DNA of 64,000 bases from Gammaproteobacteria bacterium (GTDB taxonomy: Bacteria > Pseudomonadota > Gammaproteobacteria > HTCC5015). The notes below the pieces were generated by a model. That model was not told where the DNA came from and made no database searches. It saw nothing but the letters and a program-made list of their open reading frames with translations. Below, one piece after another: positions 44,542 through 54,200 of this stretch. The stretch spans positions 1 to 64,000 of the forward strand of contig JANQRI010000001.1 in NCBI GenBank assembly GCA_028284675.1. Reading direction: 5' to 3'. Within the stretch, counting starts at the first letter, position 1; each line of letters starts with the position of its first letter. A program made the translations under genes and the position numbers.

Positions 44542-46554
44542 ATGAATACTTTAAGGCGAAAGCGGTCAGGTTCTTTACTTATGCAGTGTGCTAAGCTCAT
44601 TTTTTCGGTTGCCGTGGTTTTGGTACTGACTGCTTGCCCCCGGGCCGTCAAATATCCTCCGGGGTATGCCCCGCCCGCAGGCCCCCGATTTAAAGCCGGA
44701 GAGCCGGAAAAACTGATTAGCAAAACCGTGTCGTTGCGTGATCTGGAAGCAAAAATCAAGGTTCATCAATATTACAATATAAACTCTAAAGAGTATTTGC
44801 TGGGTGGTCTGACTGATATTACAGGTGTGCACTGGAATGAAGCCGAACAAGATTTTTTTTTGATCGGTACGGTCGGCGGCAAAGGCCGGCCACCAATTAC
44901 CGTGGACCAGTTTGTGCAGGCGTTCCGCGTCGGTAAATATGAAAGTATCATGATGAGTCTGGACCCCAGCAATTCAGAAGACCCCTCCAAACCTCATGTT
45001 GTGAATGTTTTTCCCGAACAGATTCGGGATTCAAGCTTTTTTGAGGTGATTATCCAGGCAGACTATTTATTAAAGTCGCTGGCGCTGAATAAAGTCTCAA
45101 CTCCCTCTGTCAAAAGTATTTATCAGCGAATACAGGAAAAAGCGGATAAATGCGATCCGGGCATTCAGTCGAACTTTGCCAATAATCTGTTTTTTGCGGC
45201 GGACCCAAAAGCTAAAAAAATCAGTACTATAGAAGACCCGAATGGTGATATTAAATTTTATATCGGCAGTTACCCACTAATAATAGAGGTGGGCAGCAAT
45301 AGTATAAAGCTGGATGCCGATTTCGCTGACGATGTCGGCAAATCGTTTCACCTTCTCAAACAGGAGTTTCCCGAGGTCTTCGGTTCTTTACATGCAATGT
45401 ATAAGCTATATTCCATAGCTTCTTTTCTGACACACATCGAAAAAAAAGTTGACTATGATTTTTCTTTCTGGCGACATGAATATCCATTGGCAAAACTTGT
45501 GACCCCTCGCGAGTTGCCGGCTATCTCAGTACTACCCATAGGAAAGTATTGCATAGGCCCACAGTTTAATTATATGAATATCGCCTTTTCGCTTAAATTC
45601 ACTGGTGGAGTGATAATTGATACCAGTGGTGAGTCTATCCTGAAGGGCGATAAACAATATAATCCGGAAACCTTATCCGGTGTATTTTTGCACAACAAAG
45701 ATGCATTAACATTGAAACAAGATGGTACATTTTTGCTGCACCAGGGTGAATACCGGAGCGGAAAATACCGTATTTCAAACAGCACATTGATTCTTCAATT
45801 TGAAAGTGGCGCTAAATCCCGCGGAGCGATTATCGAGCACCGTTTTCTGGTCGACCCTGTATTGGGAATATGGGCACGAATTGGATGGGAACAAAAAGTA
45901 AAATCGCCTCAGCTAAGATCTCCCGGAGGCAAACTGCATCCGCTGGCGCGGGCTATCCTCGGTGATCCGCGTTTGGGCTGGCTGCCGCAACCAACCGAAC
46001 GTTTGCAAAGAGTGAAAAATTTTGCGGACATGTCTGATATCAACCAAGCTGTATTTGGTGGTGCCACCGCTTTACATCTGGCGGTTGTGCATGGCGATAT
46101 TGAGCTGGTTCGATATTTGATCAATGCGGAGGCTGATATCAATATTCATGAGCGTAAAAATGGAAGCACGGCTTTGCATTATGCGGCCTCAAGCGACAAG
46201 CGTGAGATTATAAAACTGCTGTTGAATGCCGGTGCAAACGTCAATGCGGCAGATAATGGCGGTTGGACCGCACTGCATGCGGCAGCGGCGCATGACCATG
46301 TTGAGATAGTAAAAATGTTATTGAATCACCATAGTGGAATAAACATCATGGATGACGATGGTGTGACACCGCTGCATGTTGCTGCATATCACGACAGCGC
46401 CAGGAGCGCCGAAGTGTTGCTTGCAAATCATGCCGATCTAAATGTCAAAGAAAGTATGTCAAGAACACCTTTGGATATTGCCCGGGAACGCAAGAGCATT
46501 AGAGTGATCAAGTTAATAGAAGCCGTAATCGGCAAGACCGAACGTAATCGATAA
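44542..46554 (+). CDS. Lipoprotein with C-terminal ankyrin repeats
   Basis: 670 residues. A lipoprotein signal with lipobox LTAC places the lipidated Cys at residue 32, and the next residue, Pro, does not signal inner-membrane retention. The middle 400 residues are unrecognised; residues about 385-445 form a small beta domain (DGTFLLHQGEYRSGKYRI). From about residue 500, four to five ankyrin repeats follow (GGATALHLAVVHGDIELVRYL; GSTALHYAASSDKREIIKLL; GWTALHAAAAHDHVEIVKML; GVTPLHVAAYHDSARSAEVL; SRTPLDIARERKSI). An outer-membrane-anchored ankyrin domain in the periplasm suggests a binding platform. It is the last gene of the operon. Confidence 0.83.
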   Translation: MNTLRRKRSGSLLMQCAKLIFSVAVVLVLTACPRAVKYPPGYAPPAGPRFKAGEPEKLISKTVSLRDLEAKIKVHQYYNINSKEYLLGGLTDITGVHWNEAEQDFFLIGTVGGKGRPPITVDQFVQAFRVGKYESIMMSLDPSNSEDPSKPHVVNVFPEQIRDSSFFEVIIQADYLLKSLALNKVSTPSVKSIYQRIQEKADKCDPGIQSNFANNLFFAADPKAKKISTIEDPNGDIKFYIGSYPLIIEVGSNSIKLDADFADDVGKSFHLLKQEFPEVFGSLHAMYKLYSIASFLTHIEKKVDYDFSFWRHEYPLAKLVTPRELPAISVLPIGKYCIGPQFNYMNIAFSLKFTGGVIIDTSGESILKGDKQYNPETLSGVFLHNKDALTLKQDGTFLLHQGEYRSGKYRISNSTLILQFESGAKSRGAIIEHRFLVDPVLGIWARIGWEQKVKSPQLRSPGGKLHPLARAILGDPRLGWLPQPTERLQRVKNFADMSDINQAVFGGATALHLAVVHGDIELVRYLINAEADINIHERKNGSTALHYAASSDKREIIKLLLNAGANVNAADNGGWTALHAAAAHDHVEIVKMLLNHHSGINIMDDDGVTPLHVAAYHDSARSAEVLLANHADLNVKESMSRTPLDIARERKSIRVIKLIEAVIGKTERNR

Positions 46555-46619
46555 CCTATGTGATTCATACACATACTTTCATTAAAATGTGTGCCTATGA
46601 GCAAACAAAAATTGGGTGA

Positions 46620-47033
46620 GTTGAACTCTATTTTGAAACTCAAGATGCAGTATTAATCTGTCGGCATCGTGGTATATCAAAACCCACTTTACGGAACAAG
46701 CTGACATTATTGGCCGCGCAGACCCTCGCCAATGTCAGCAAGAAAGACATTAGCGACGCTCTGGCGAAACTAAATAATGAAATCAAATATTTAGAGCGGA
46801 AAGCACTGAAAGGTTTATTAGCCGGAATGATCGGCAAAATCGTGCTAGACCCCAAATCTCCCGACTGCCAAATCCGCTATCGGATTCCAGTCGAGAAACC
46901 GTGGTTAAAGATGGCGTCCCTAGACCAAAAAACTTCAAACCAATTGCTTGACACCTTGGCCACATGGAATGAGTATCTGGAGCAATATGTGCCATTTTTT
47001 AAGGCCAGATATTACGAAATCGACAAACCTTGA
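46620..47033 (+). pseudogene. Serine recombinase C-terminal remnant
   Basis: The frame is open from 46620 with no credible start. It encodes ICRHRGISKPTLRNK, a coiled segment (KKDISDALAKLNNEIKYLERKALKGLL) and IGKIVLDPKSPDCQIRYRIP then WLKMASL. The coiled coil followed by an IVLDP...YRIP...KMAS end is the usual finish of large serine recombinases. The catalytic domain is absent. The stretch 46555-46619 is empty. Confidence 0.6.
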
Positions 47034-47054
47034 TTAGTTTAGCCTACTATTGAG

Positions 47055-47119
47055 TTAGCTATATCAAATTACATAAAAACCCTTTATTTAGTTAATTTTA
47101 TGAGTTTTGATATAGCTAA
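47055..47119. promoter_or_regulatory. Inverted repeat upstream of parD
   Basis: TTAGCTATATCAAA (47055-47068) and TTTGATATAGCTAA (47106-47119) are perfect inverted copies of 14 bp separated by 37 bp. The right copy ends 50 bases before the parD start. Toxin-antitoxin operons are usually autoregulated by such sites; alternatively they are ends of a small element. Confidence 0.55.
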
Positions 47120-47169
47120 ATATGGACAAAAACCCATGCTTCGCATATTAAATCTTGGAGGTGTATAGC

Positions 47170-47403
47170 ATGAATATCAGCTTTACCAAAAAACAAGAAA
47201 AATACATTGCTAGCCAAATCCAAGAGGGTAACTATCAAAATGCCAGCGAGGTCGTGCGCGATGCACTGCGGCTACACGAAATTTATCACCATAGTATCAT
47301 CGAGGAACTCCGTGCCGAAATTGCTAAGGGCTGGGGTGGACCAGCCGGCCAACGCTCGGTGAAGGACATCATAGACGCGAAAACTCAGCAAAAAGCCGGT
47401 TAA
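47170..47403 (+). CDS. parD: ParD-family antitoxin
   Basis: 77 residues from the ATG at 47170 (GGAGG upstream). It has the ribbon-helix-helix start MNISFTKKQEKYIASQIQEG, NYQNASEVVRDALRLHE and a C-terminal acidic/amphipathic region that would wrap the toxin. The partner ParE reading frame right after it is broken, so the gene may be an orphan antitoxin. Confidence 0.85.
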   Translation: MNISFTKKQEKYIASQIQEGNYQNASEVVRDALRLHEIYHHSIIEELRAEIAKGWGGPAGQRSVKDIIDAKTQQKAG

Positions 47404-47417
47404 TACCTAAAATTGAT

Positions 47418-47549
47418 ATGCTCTATGAACTGTCACCTGTCGCCGATTAGGATATCGATGAGATTTTCGATTACACAGAGGAAGAATTCAGTATCGATCA
47501 GGCCGTAGCCTACGTAGACCAATTTGAAGGGCTATTCAGCCAGAACTAG
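47418..47549 (+). pseudogene. ParE toxin, nonsense-mutated and truncated
   Basis: MLYELSPVAD, then TAG at codon 11, then DIDEIFDYTEEEFS and QAVAYVDQFEGLF in the same frame before a second stop. This matches the N-terminal half of ParE (LSPxAxxDLxxIxxYT...QAxxY). The toxin's C-terminal half, with the gyrase-contacting residues, is missing. It starts 14 bases after the parD stop. Confidence 0.85.
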
Positions 47550-47620
47550 CCTCAAATTAGTTCGTAAACAGCCGAAAAAATGAATTAGTTCTCTGATCCC
47601 GTTGATTGCCGGACTGAGGA

Positions 47621-47875
47621 TTATTCTACTTTTTTATTGATATCTGTAACCATAGAACTCTCTATCAAGTGGATGCTGTCGATTCCCAGCTCTTTATCAA
47701 CCAATATACTGGTTATGCGCCATAACGCTTCAAGAAATTCATTCTCCTGCTCTTTCGTCATATTATACTCAGCCAAATACTGGCGATAATCATCAGGATT
47801 AAGTTTCAGAGAGAATGCCCCATTCTCCTCTAGTGACTGATCTAAAGAATTGTTTTCTTCCACCCCCATCTCCAT
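47621..47875 (-). CDS. Small protein of a recombinase-associated type
   Basis: 84 residues. The core 'MTKEQENEFLEALWRITSILVDKELGID' (positions about 39-66; Phe-Leu-x-x-Leu-Trp key) resembles a family of small ORFs usually found next to phage-type or serine recombinases. It fits the recombinase remnant nearby on the other strand. Function unknown. Two ATGs (47875 and 47869) are possible starts and neither has a clear ribosome binding site. Confidence 0.6.
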   Translation of the reverse strand: MEMGVEENNSLDQSLEENGAFSLKLNPDDYRQYLAEYNMTKEQENEFLEALWRITSILVDKELGIDSIHLIESSMVTDINKKVE

Positions 47876-47972
47876 ATGACAACAACTGACATTAAGTTAA
47901 TAAATTACGGACGATCTCAATTGATTCTTTGGAAACTTAAGCCACAGACTGTATAAATTTTATTTATCTCAG

Positions 47973-48896
47973 CTATTCCTTAGTCTCCATTTGCATTAAA
48001 TCAACTGTAAAAGCTGATACAGCTCCCGCAGTAGCTCCTAATATCGATAATGCATCGCTACGAGAATAATAAATTCGAGCCCCATTATCTGGATGATGGG
48101 CACCGTGTGAAAAATGACGAATTGATTCGATAATAGCCAATCTTCGTTGAGCTTTTGTCATACTTTCCCTCTGGTCTTTATTACCTCTGTACAATCCTTT
48201 TGCTTCTGCGAACTTGTCTTCCATATTAGCTAACTGTAAGAAAAGATCTACCGACTCCCGACATTTGGCAACAACGACATCATATTCGCCATAGTATAAC
48301 TGTTTTTTTGCTTGCTCAAAGATATCCAGAACCGGCTTAAAATTATCGCTTAGTTCTGCAGGCATTTGCATCTCATATAAAATATAGTTTCCATAGCCAC
48401 ACATTTTAAGCGCATCCATCCATTCTTTTTGGTTAACTCTGAAAATGAGATATTCTGTCGTCGCTAAGTGATTATATTCATCATAATATTCACCAATGAT
48501 TTTTACATCAAAGACAACATCACCACCTGCTCTTGCTTTCTCAATACATTCGATCTGCTCTGAAGATAAAAATAATTCGATTAAGAACCCTCCATTCGTT
48601 TCATGAGAAATTGGCTTAAATGTTTTCATACATTCAGAATATGCAAAACCTAAAAATTGCTTTCCTTCAGATAAGCTGATTTTTGCATGCGACATTTGAA
48701 ACCAAACGGGATATCTGCTGTTACTAATGCCTTTTATATTATCCACTATTCCAGACGATGGGTTAGCAGCCCATGCTGGCATGCTATAATTGGTTGAGAA
48801 TACAATCAGAAAACCACTTGCCGCAGAACGACCGCTAACACCGTTTGGCGAAAACTCTACAATTATTTTTCCACTCGCAGCAGCTGAAATACTCAT
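47973..48896 (-). CDS. Hypothetical protein, 307 aa
   Basis: GGGAG precedes the ATG. No signal peptide. The N-terminal half is strand-rich; the C-terminal half is helical, ending RRLAIIESIRHFSHGAHHPD and then DALSILGATAGAVSAFTVDL. The 'FSHGAHH' stretch with Arg and several His could be a nuclease-like or HEPN-like site, but the canonical RxxxxH spacing is not met. Unrecognised. It lies downstream of the PIN-like gene on the same strand (120-base gap), in an A+T-rich accessory stretch beside a candidate defence operon. Confidence 0.7.
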   Translation of the reverse strand: MSISAAASGKIIVEFSPNGVSGRSAASGFLIVFSTNYSMPAWAANPSSGIVDNIKGISNSRYPVWFQMSHAKISLSEGKQFLGFAYSECMKTFKPISHETNGGFLIELFLSSEQIECIEKARAGGDVVFDVKIIGEYYDEYNHLATTEYLIFRVNQKEWMDALKMCGYGNYILYEMQMPAELSDNFKPVLDIFEQAKKQLYYGEYDVVVAKCRESVDLFLQLANMEDKFAEAKGLYRGNKDQRESMTKAQRRLAIIESIRHFSHGAHHPDNGARIYYSRSDALSILGATAGAVSAFTVDLMQMETKE

Positions 48897-49016
48897 AAAT
48901 TACTCCCTCATTCAAAATTCGATTGTTCCAAAGCATGCGATACACCTAATATATAGCCCGTTCGCCGCCTCAAGGTTAACGTCAGAAGATATTAACCATA
49001 TTTTTGCGATCATTTA

Positions 49017-49853
49017 TCACTCATTTGATTTTTCCAGGCTCACCACTTTCCCAATGGTGGACCATTGTATTGGCTCCAAATCCGGATTTATTTTCCTTAC
49101 GTTCGACAATAGTTGACTTTCTTCGGTTAAAAACGCGTCGCAATAAGAAGCTTCAATAACATGGCGATGATCATCAACTTTGTCTTTAGCTGGAACATTT
49201 TTGTGTGTAATAGCTACAAAGAACAGGTATATATTAGCCATAACGATTGATCGTAAAATGGGGAAATCATTGAGGTTATTAGCGACCCTTGCCGCCTGCT
49301 GGGCTGAAATGTTACCGGCAAGTATTTGTGTAACTAATTCCGGAATCCCACCTTTATAATACTCAACCACATCTTCAAAACTCCTTAAATTCTGCTTGGG
49401 AGGATCGTTTACAAATGCATTAATATTTTCGACCCCAATTTCGGGGTGATCTTGTTTGAACTGCTCATCCCTTGATGTGATAAAGTTTCTTGCCTCATCA
49501 TCAAAAACCCCCTCAGAAAATTTCATAATTTCCTGTCTCGTCTCAGCCTTCCTAGCCCCTGATAAAAAGCCATCTACGTTGCGACCATATAGAAATTTCT
49601 CGCATTCTCTAATTAACAAGACCCTCGGTTCTTCTGAGATATCAGGGTCCAGATCTCTAACTATTTCAAACAAACTCTTCGCAACAAGCTCTTTGCCTCC
49701 AGCTAAATACGTTCGCGCCAGTTCGTAAATGACATGCAAACCAATTACTGGCTGATAGCCATAGGCCGATAGAATCGCGCGAACCTCCTCTCCACTAACC
49801 CCTTCGTCCAAAAAACGGCAAAGCGCATTTGTTTCGAGAAAAATTGTTCCCAT
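49017..49853 (-). CDS. PIN-like nuclease-fold protein
   Basis: 278 residues from the ATG at 49853 (GGTGG upstream; an earlier TTG is unlikely). The N terminus GTIFLETNALCRFL matches the first PIN strand, but the usual Asp is Glu7. The C-terminal part has VDDHRHVIEASYCDAFLTEE, matching the PIN block H..A..CD.FvT.D with its acidic residues. A helical insert of about 130 residues lies between. It may be a metal-dependent ribonuclease or an inactive relative. It is divergent from the ATPase/STAND operon across a 120-bp region containing a large palindrome. Confidence 0.68.
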   Translation of the reverse strand: MGTIFLETNALCRFLDEGVSGEEVRAILSAYGYQPVIGLHVIYELARTYLAGGKELVAKSLFEIVRDLDPDISEEPRVLLIRECEKFLYGRNVDGFLSGARKAETRQEIMKFSEGVFDDEARNFITSRDEQFKQDHPEIGVENINAFVNDPPKQNLRSFEDVVEYYKGGIPELVTQILAGNISAQQAARVANNLNDFPILRSIVMANIYLFFVAITHKNVPAKDKVDDHRHVIEASYCDAFLTEESQLLSNVRKINPDLEPIQWSTIGKVVSLEKSNE

Positions 49854-49927
49854 GGCATTCCACCGCCTTACAAAAAAATCATTTAAAAACAAATAGTTAA
49901 ACCAAGAATCCTAAGCACAAAAGACTA

Positions 49928-49967
49928 ATTTTACATCATTGAGTAAAATTACTCAATGATGTAAAAT
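49928..49967. promoter_or_regulatory. 40-bp palindrome before the AAA_14 ATPase gene
   Basis: The 19-base arms ATTTTACATCATTGAGTAA (49928-49946) and its exact reverse complement (49949-49967) flank two A residues. It ends eight bases before the ATG at 49976. As DNA it is a strong operator candidate between divergent genes; as RNA it would fold into a 19-bp hairpin occluding the ribosome binding region. No other Shine-Dalgarno is visible between it and the ATG. Confidence 0.8.
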
Positions 49968-49975
49968 CCTTGATC

Positions 49976-51256
49976 ATGTATCAACGCTACCAAGCCCAAA
50001 TCCTCCTCTCACGGCTGAAAGAGCCGGTTAACCGCATGATTGTGATAACCGGGCCCAGGCAAACGGGCAAAACAACCCTGGTAACTCAGGCCCTGAAAAG
50101 CATTTACGCTCCCGAAGAATACAAGTATGTAGCAATTGACGAGCCCACAACACAAACACCTTATGCGATTTCACAAGAGACAGTTATATCAACAGGCGAC
50201 GATGCTGGCAAAAAAGGAGCCGAATGGCTAACACAGCAATGGGAGGAAGCCCGTAAATTTGCTAAACAAAGGTTAAAAAACCGTAAAACTGGCGAGCCCT
50301 CTAAGAAGAGTTTTATATTAGTGCTCGATGAGATACAGAAAATCCCGCAATGGTCTGAAATCATCAAAGGATTGTGGGACGCAGATAGGGCGACCAGATG
50401 CCCTCTCCATGTCGTTATACTTGGTTCCGCCCCCTTATTGATGCAAAAAGGTCTGACTGAAAGTCTCGCTGGTCGTTTTGAGCTCATACGGGTATCTCAC
50501 TGGTCATTTCTCGAAATGCACGAAGCTTTTGATCTTGACCTGCCGTCATATATTTACTTTGGTGGATACCCCGGAGCCATCCAGGATGTTGACGACCAGA
50601 GACGTTGGGCTGACTATGTAAGATCAGCGTTAATCGAACCAAATATCGAAAAAGATATTTTTATGTTGACCCGCGTGGACAAACCCGCATTATTCAAACA
50701 ATTATTCGAGCTTGGCTGCCACTACTCTGGGCAAGAGCTCGCACTAACAAAAATGAAAGGAACATTAAATAATGCAGGTAATGAAACGACTTTAGCAAAC
50801 TACCTAAACCATCTAGCTAACGCAGGCCTACTAGTTGGACTGCAAAAATTCGCAAACCAAGAGGTTCGCCGTCGCGCTTCTGTCCCTAAACTAAATGTTC
50901 TAAATACAGGCTTAATGACAGCGGTATCAGGTTACACACTTGAACAAGCCCGAGCCGATAGAACTTTCTGGGGGCGATTAGTGGAAAGTGCAGTCGGAGC
51001 TCATCTCTTTAATATGGGCACTCCTGATATTAAGCTCTACTACTGGCGAGAAGGTGTCGATGAAGTCGACTTTATAATGGAACGTGGTAATCAACGAATA
51101 GCAATCGAAGTAAAAAGCGGGTTGAATGATACCGCAAGAAGCGGACTTGATATATTCAAAGAAAAATTCCAACCACATCGCACAATATTAGTCGGTGACA
51201 AGGGAGAATCTCTCGAAACATTTCTCTCTGTGCCGCCACTTTCGTGGTTTGATTAA
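49976..51256 (+). CDS. AAA_14/DUF4143 ATPase with PD-(D/E)XK-like C terminus
   Basis: 426 residues from the ATG at 49976. Walker A GPRQTGKTT is at residues 26-34, Walker B SFILVLDEIQKI near 117-128, sensor 1 VILGSA, then GLTESLAGRFE with an Arg finger. The C-terminal DUF4143 part ends VDEVDFIMERGNQRIAIEVK (Asp365, Glu378, Lys380), a PD-(D/E)XK arrangement known in this family. The ATPase family is widespread and poorly understood. Here the next gene starts one base after the stop, so it is tightly coupled to the STAND/nuclease protein. Confidence 0.88.
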   Translation: MYQRYQAQILLSRLKEPVNRMIVITGPRQTGKTTLVTQALKSIYAPEEYKYVAIDEPTTQTPYAISQETVISTGDDAGKKGAEWLTQQWEEARKFAKQRLKNRKTGEPSKKSFILVLDEIQKIPQWSEIIKGLWDADRATRCPLHVVILGSAPLLMQKGLTESLAGRFELIRVSHWSFLEMHEAFDLDLPSYIYFGGYPGAIQDVDDQRRWADYVRSALIEPNIEKDIFMLTRVDKPALFKQLFELGCHYSGQELALTKMKGTLNNAGNETTLANYLNHLANAGLLVGLQKFANQEVRRRASVPKLNVLNTGLMTAVSGYTLEQARADRTFWGRLVESAVGAHLFNMGTPDIKLYYWREGVDEVDFIMERGNQRIAIEVKSGLNDTARSGLDIFKEKFQPHRTILVGDKGESLETFLSVPPLSWFD

Positions 51257-51257
51257 A

Positions 51258-54200
51258 ATGGAATACATACCAAGAACGTGTACTGAATATGACGACCGTG
51301 GCTATCCATTACATTCTCTGCCTATTGATAGTAAACGATATCGCCATTATTCCGCATACGTGCTACTGGGTGATCCCGGCATGGGCAAAACAGAATCATT
51401 CAAATATGAAGCAAAACTAACCGGTTGCAAATATGAAACCGCAAGGAATTTAATTGCTTTTGAAGACAAACCTGAGTGGCATAATAATACGCTATTTATC
51501 GACGGCTTAGATGAAGTTAGAGCCGGCTCCGGTGATGCACGTAGCTCATTCGATGCCATACGAGCAAAACTAGAAAAACTCGGTCGCCCAAATTTTCGCT
51601 TATCTTGTCGAGAAGCAGATTGGGTTGTTCCGAGCGACAGAAAACTTCTAGAAGAGATTTATCCAAATGGAATACATGTACTACATTTAGACTCTCTAAC
51701 AAAAGAGGATATAAAAAAAACCCTAACTAAAAACTATAGTGAAGAAGTACAAAATCCTTCCGAGTTTATAGCAAAAGCCGAACTACAAGGAATATTTGAC
51801 TTAGCCAAAAATCCGAAAATACTGGATATATTAGTTTCAGCATTAAAAGGCGGTACAAACTGGCCCAAAACTAAACTAGAGACTTTCGATCTTGCTTGTC
51901 GCCAACTATTACACGAACACAATATAGAACACACTGAAGCGATAATCAAACACCACTATAATATCGAAACACAACTTGAAGCAGCCGGTTTTATATATGC
52001 TTTATTACTGATAGCAAGAAAACAAGGACTTTCTCGTACGCAATCAACATCCGATGATGATTATCCCTATTTAGGCGATATTAATCACGCCAACCTAGAT
52101 CTACTTAATGCTGTCAGTAAATCAAAGCTATTTTCAACTAGTGGCAATAAAGTTAACCAACTTCATAGAATAGTTGCTGAATATCTCAGCGCTTATTATA
52201 TAAACACAAGGATAGTAGAACACGGTCTACCCATTGAGCGTATCTTAACCCTCATAACAGGGAAAGATGGGGTTGTTGTTACTGAGTTACGAGGACTATT
52301 TGCTTGGCTTGCCGCTTTATGTCATCAAGAACGTTCAATATTAGTTAAAAGAGATCCTTTGGGCGTCGTCCTTTATGGTGACGTCAAATTATTTAGCACG
52401 CAAGATAAGATTAAAATCCTTAATAGCATAAAACAAGAAGCGGAACGTTACCCGTTCTTTAAATTCAGTGAAAACTGGTCAAGCAGGCCATTTGGCGCCC
52501 TTGGCACCGAAGACATGGTTCCCACATTTCAGAAAATACTCTCATCACCAGAAAAAGGTGATGCCCAAGAGAGACTGATCAGCTGTATATTAGATGCAAT
52601 GGAGCATGGAAATAGGCTTCTTTCCTTATCTGATTATTTAATAAAAATTATAGAAAACACGGAGCACTGGCCTCGTAATCGAGTGCAAGCTTTGGATATA
52701 CTGCTCCGATTTCGTAAATATAAAAACAATTTACAAAACTTAAAAGAAATCGCCTACAGCATAAACAACAATACTATTTCAGACTCAAATGATGAGCTGT
52801 TAGGGATATTGTTACGAGGATTGTATCCTGGAGATATGGAGCCTAAAGAAATATTTAACTACTTGCATCGCAGGAAACAACCTAATTTCATAGGCCGTTA
52901 CCATATGTTTTGGGCCCACGACTTACCTTCAGAAACATTCTCTTCGGATGATAGTATCTACAAGTTATTGGATGAACTAGTAACATGTAGCAAATCCTTT
53001 TCAGAAGATCTACTTGACGAAACAATCTATCGAACCATGGTTAGCAGTTTATTAGCTCGTGGAATTGAGGCCCATGGAGAACGGGTAACAACCCACAAAC
53101 TCGCAGAATGGCTAGAGATTGGCTCGAAAGATGGTCTCGTATCATTCAGCCGTGAAAAGGACGCTCAACGTATACGGACATGGTTTGAAAATCATCCCAA
53201 TATTCAAAAAGCTCTCTATGAATTTTATGCAGAAAAATGTGCAGATAGTTCCCGGTTTAATGCATGCATGTATCGAGCAAAAGGCATCCTTAACTACGCC
53301 AAAGAACCTGCTAATTACGATAAATGGTGTATAGAAAAAGCTAAAACCGCACTCAAAAGAAATGAGGCTGAAGCAAAATATTTTCTTTTTGAAGCAATTC
53401 GCTCTTATCGCAATGAGGAAGGCATTAACCAGCAATCTATAGATATTTTGCGAGAATCTATCAAAGGCAATTCAAAGCTTGAAATATGGTTAAATGAGTT
53501 TCTATATCCACCCATTGACCCGGAAGAAGAACAATTTCAAAAAGAACAAAAGAAAAGAGAGGACAAAGACAGAAAAGAAAAGCAAGAATGGATTAAATAT
53601 TTCAGGGAGCAAGAATATCAAGTATTAAAAGGAACTGCTCAAATTGGATTAATGCACCAATTAGGCGGGATGTATTTAGGGCGCTTTATTGATGCAAAAG
53701 GAGAAACACCTATAGAGCGCCTAGAAAACTTCTTTAAAGGAGATGAGAATTCTGTAGCAACTGTAATTACGGGACTCAAAAACTGCCTACAAAGAGGAGA
53801 CCTACCTGATGTATCAGATATCATTAAACTTTCAACTAATGAGCATCAAGCTTATGTAATTTCTGATGCCTGCAGAGCTGGACTAGACGCGCTTTATCAA
53901 GATAATCGAAAAAAAATTCTTGGTCTACGGGACGATCAACTTAAAAAGGGGGTTGCATTTCATTTAGTAGATGGACTGGGTGACGATAACGAATGGTACA
54001 CAGAAATCGCGCTATCACGGTCTTATATTGTCGCAGAAGTATTAATTGAATACGGAGCAGCTGCGTTGCGTAGCGGCAAGCAACATATTAATGGGATATA
54101 TGCTCTAGCATTCGACGAAAATTTTTTAGATGTCGCCAGCCACGCTGCAATCCCGATATTGAAAAGCTTCCCACCGCGTTGCGCCTCCAGACAACTAGAG

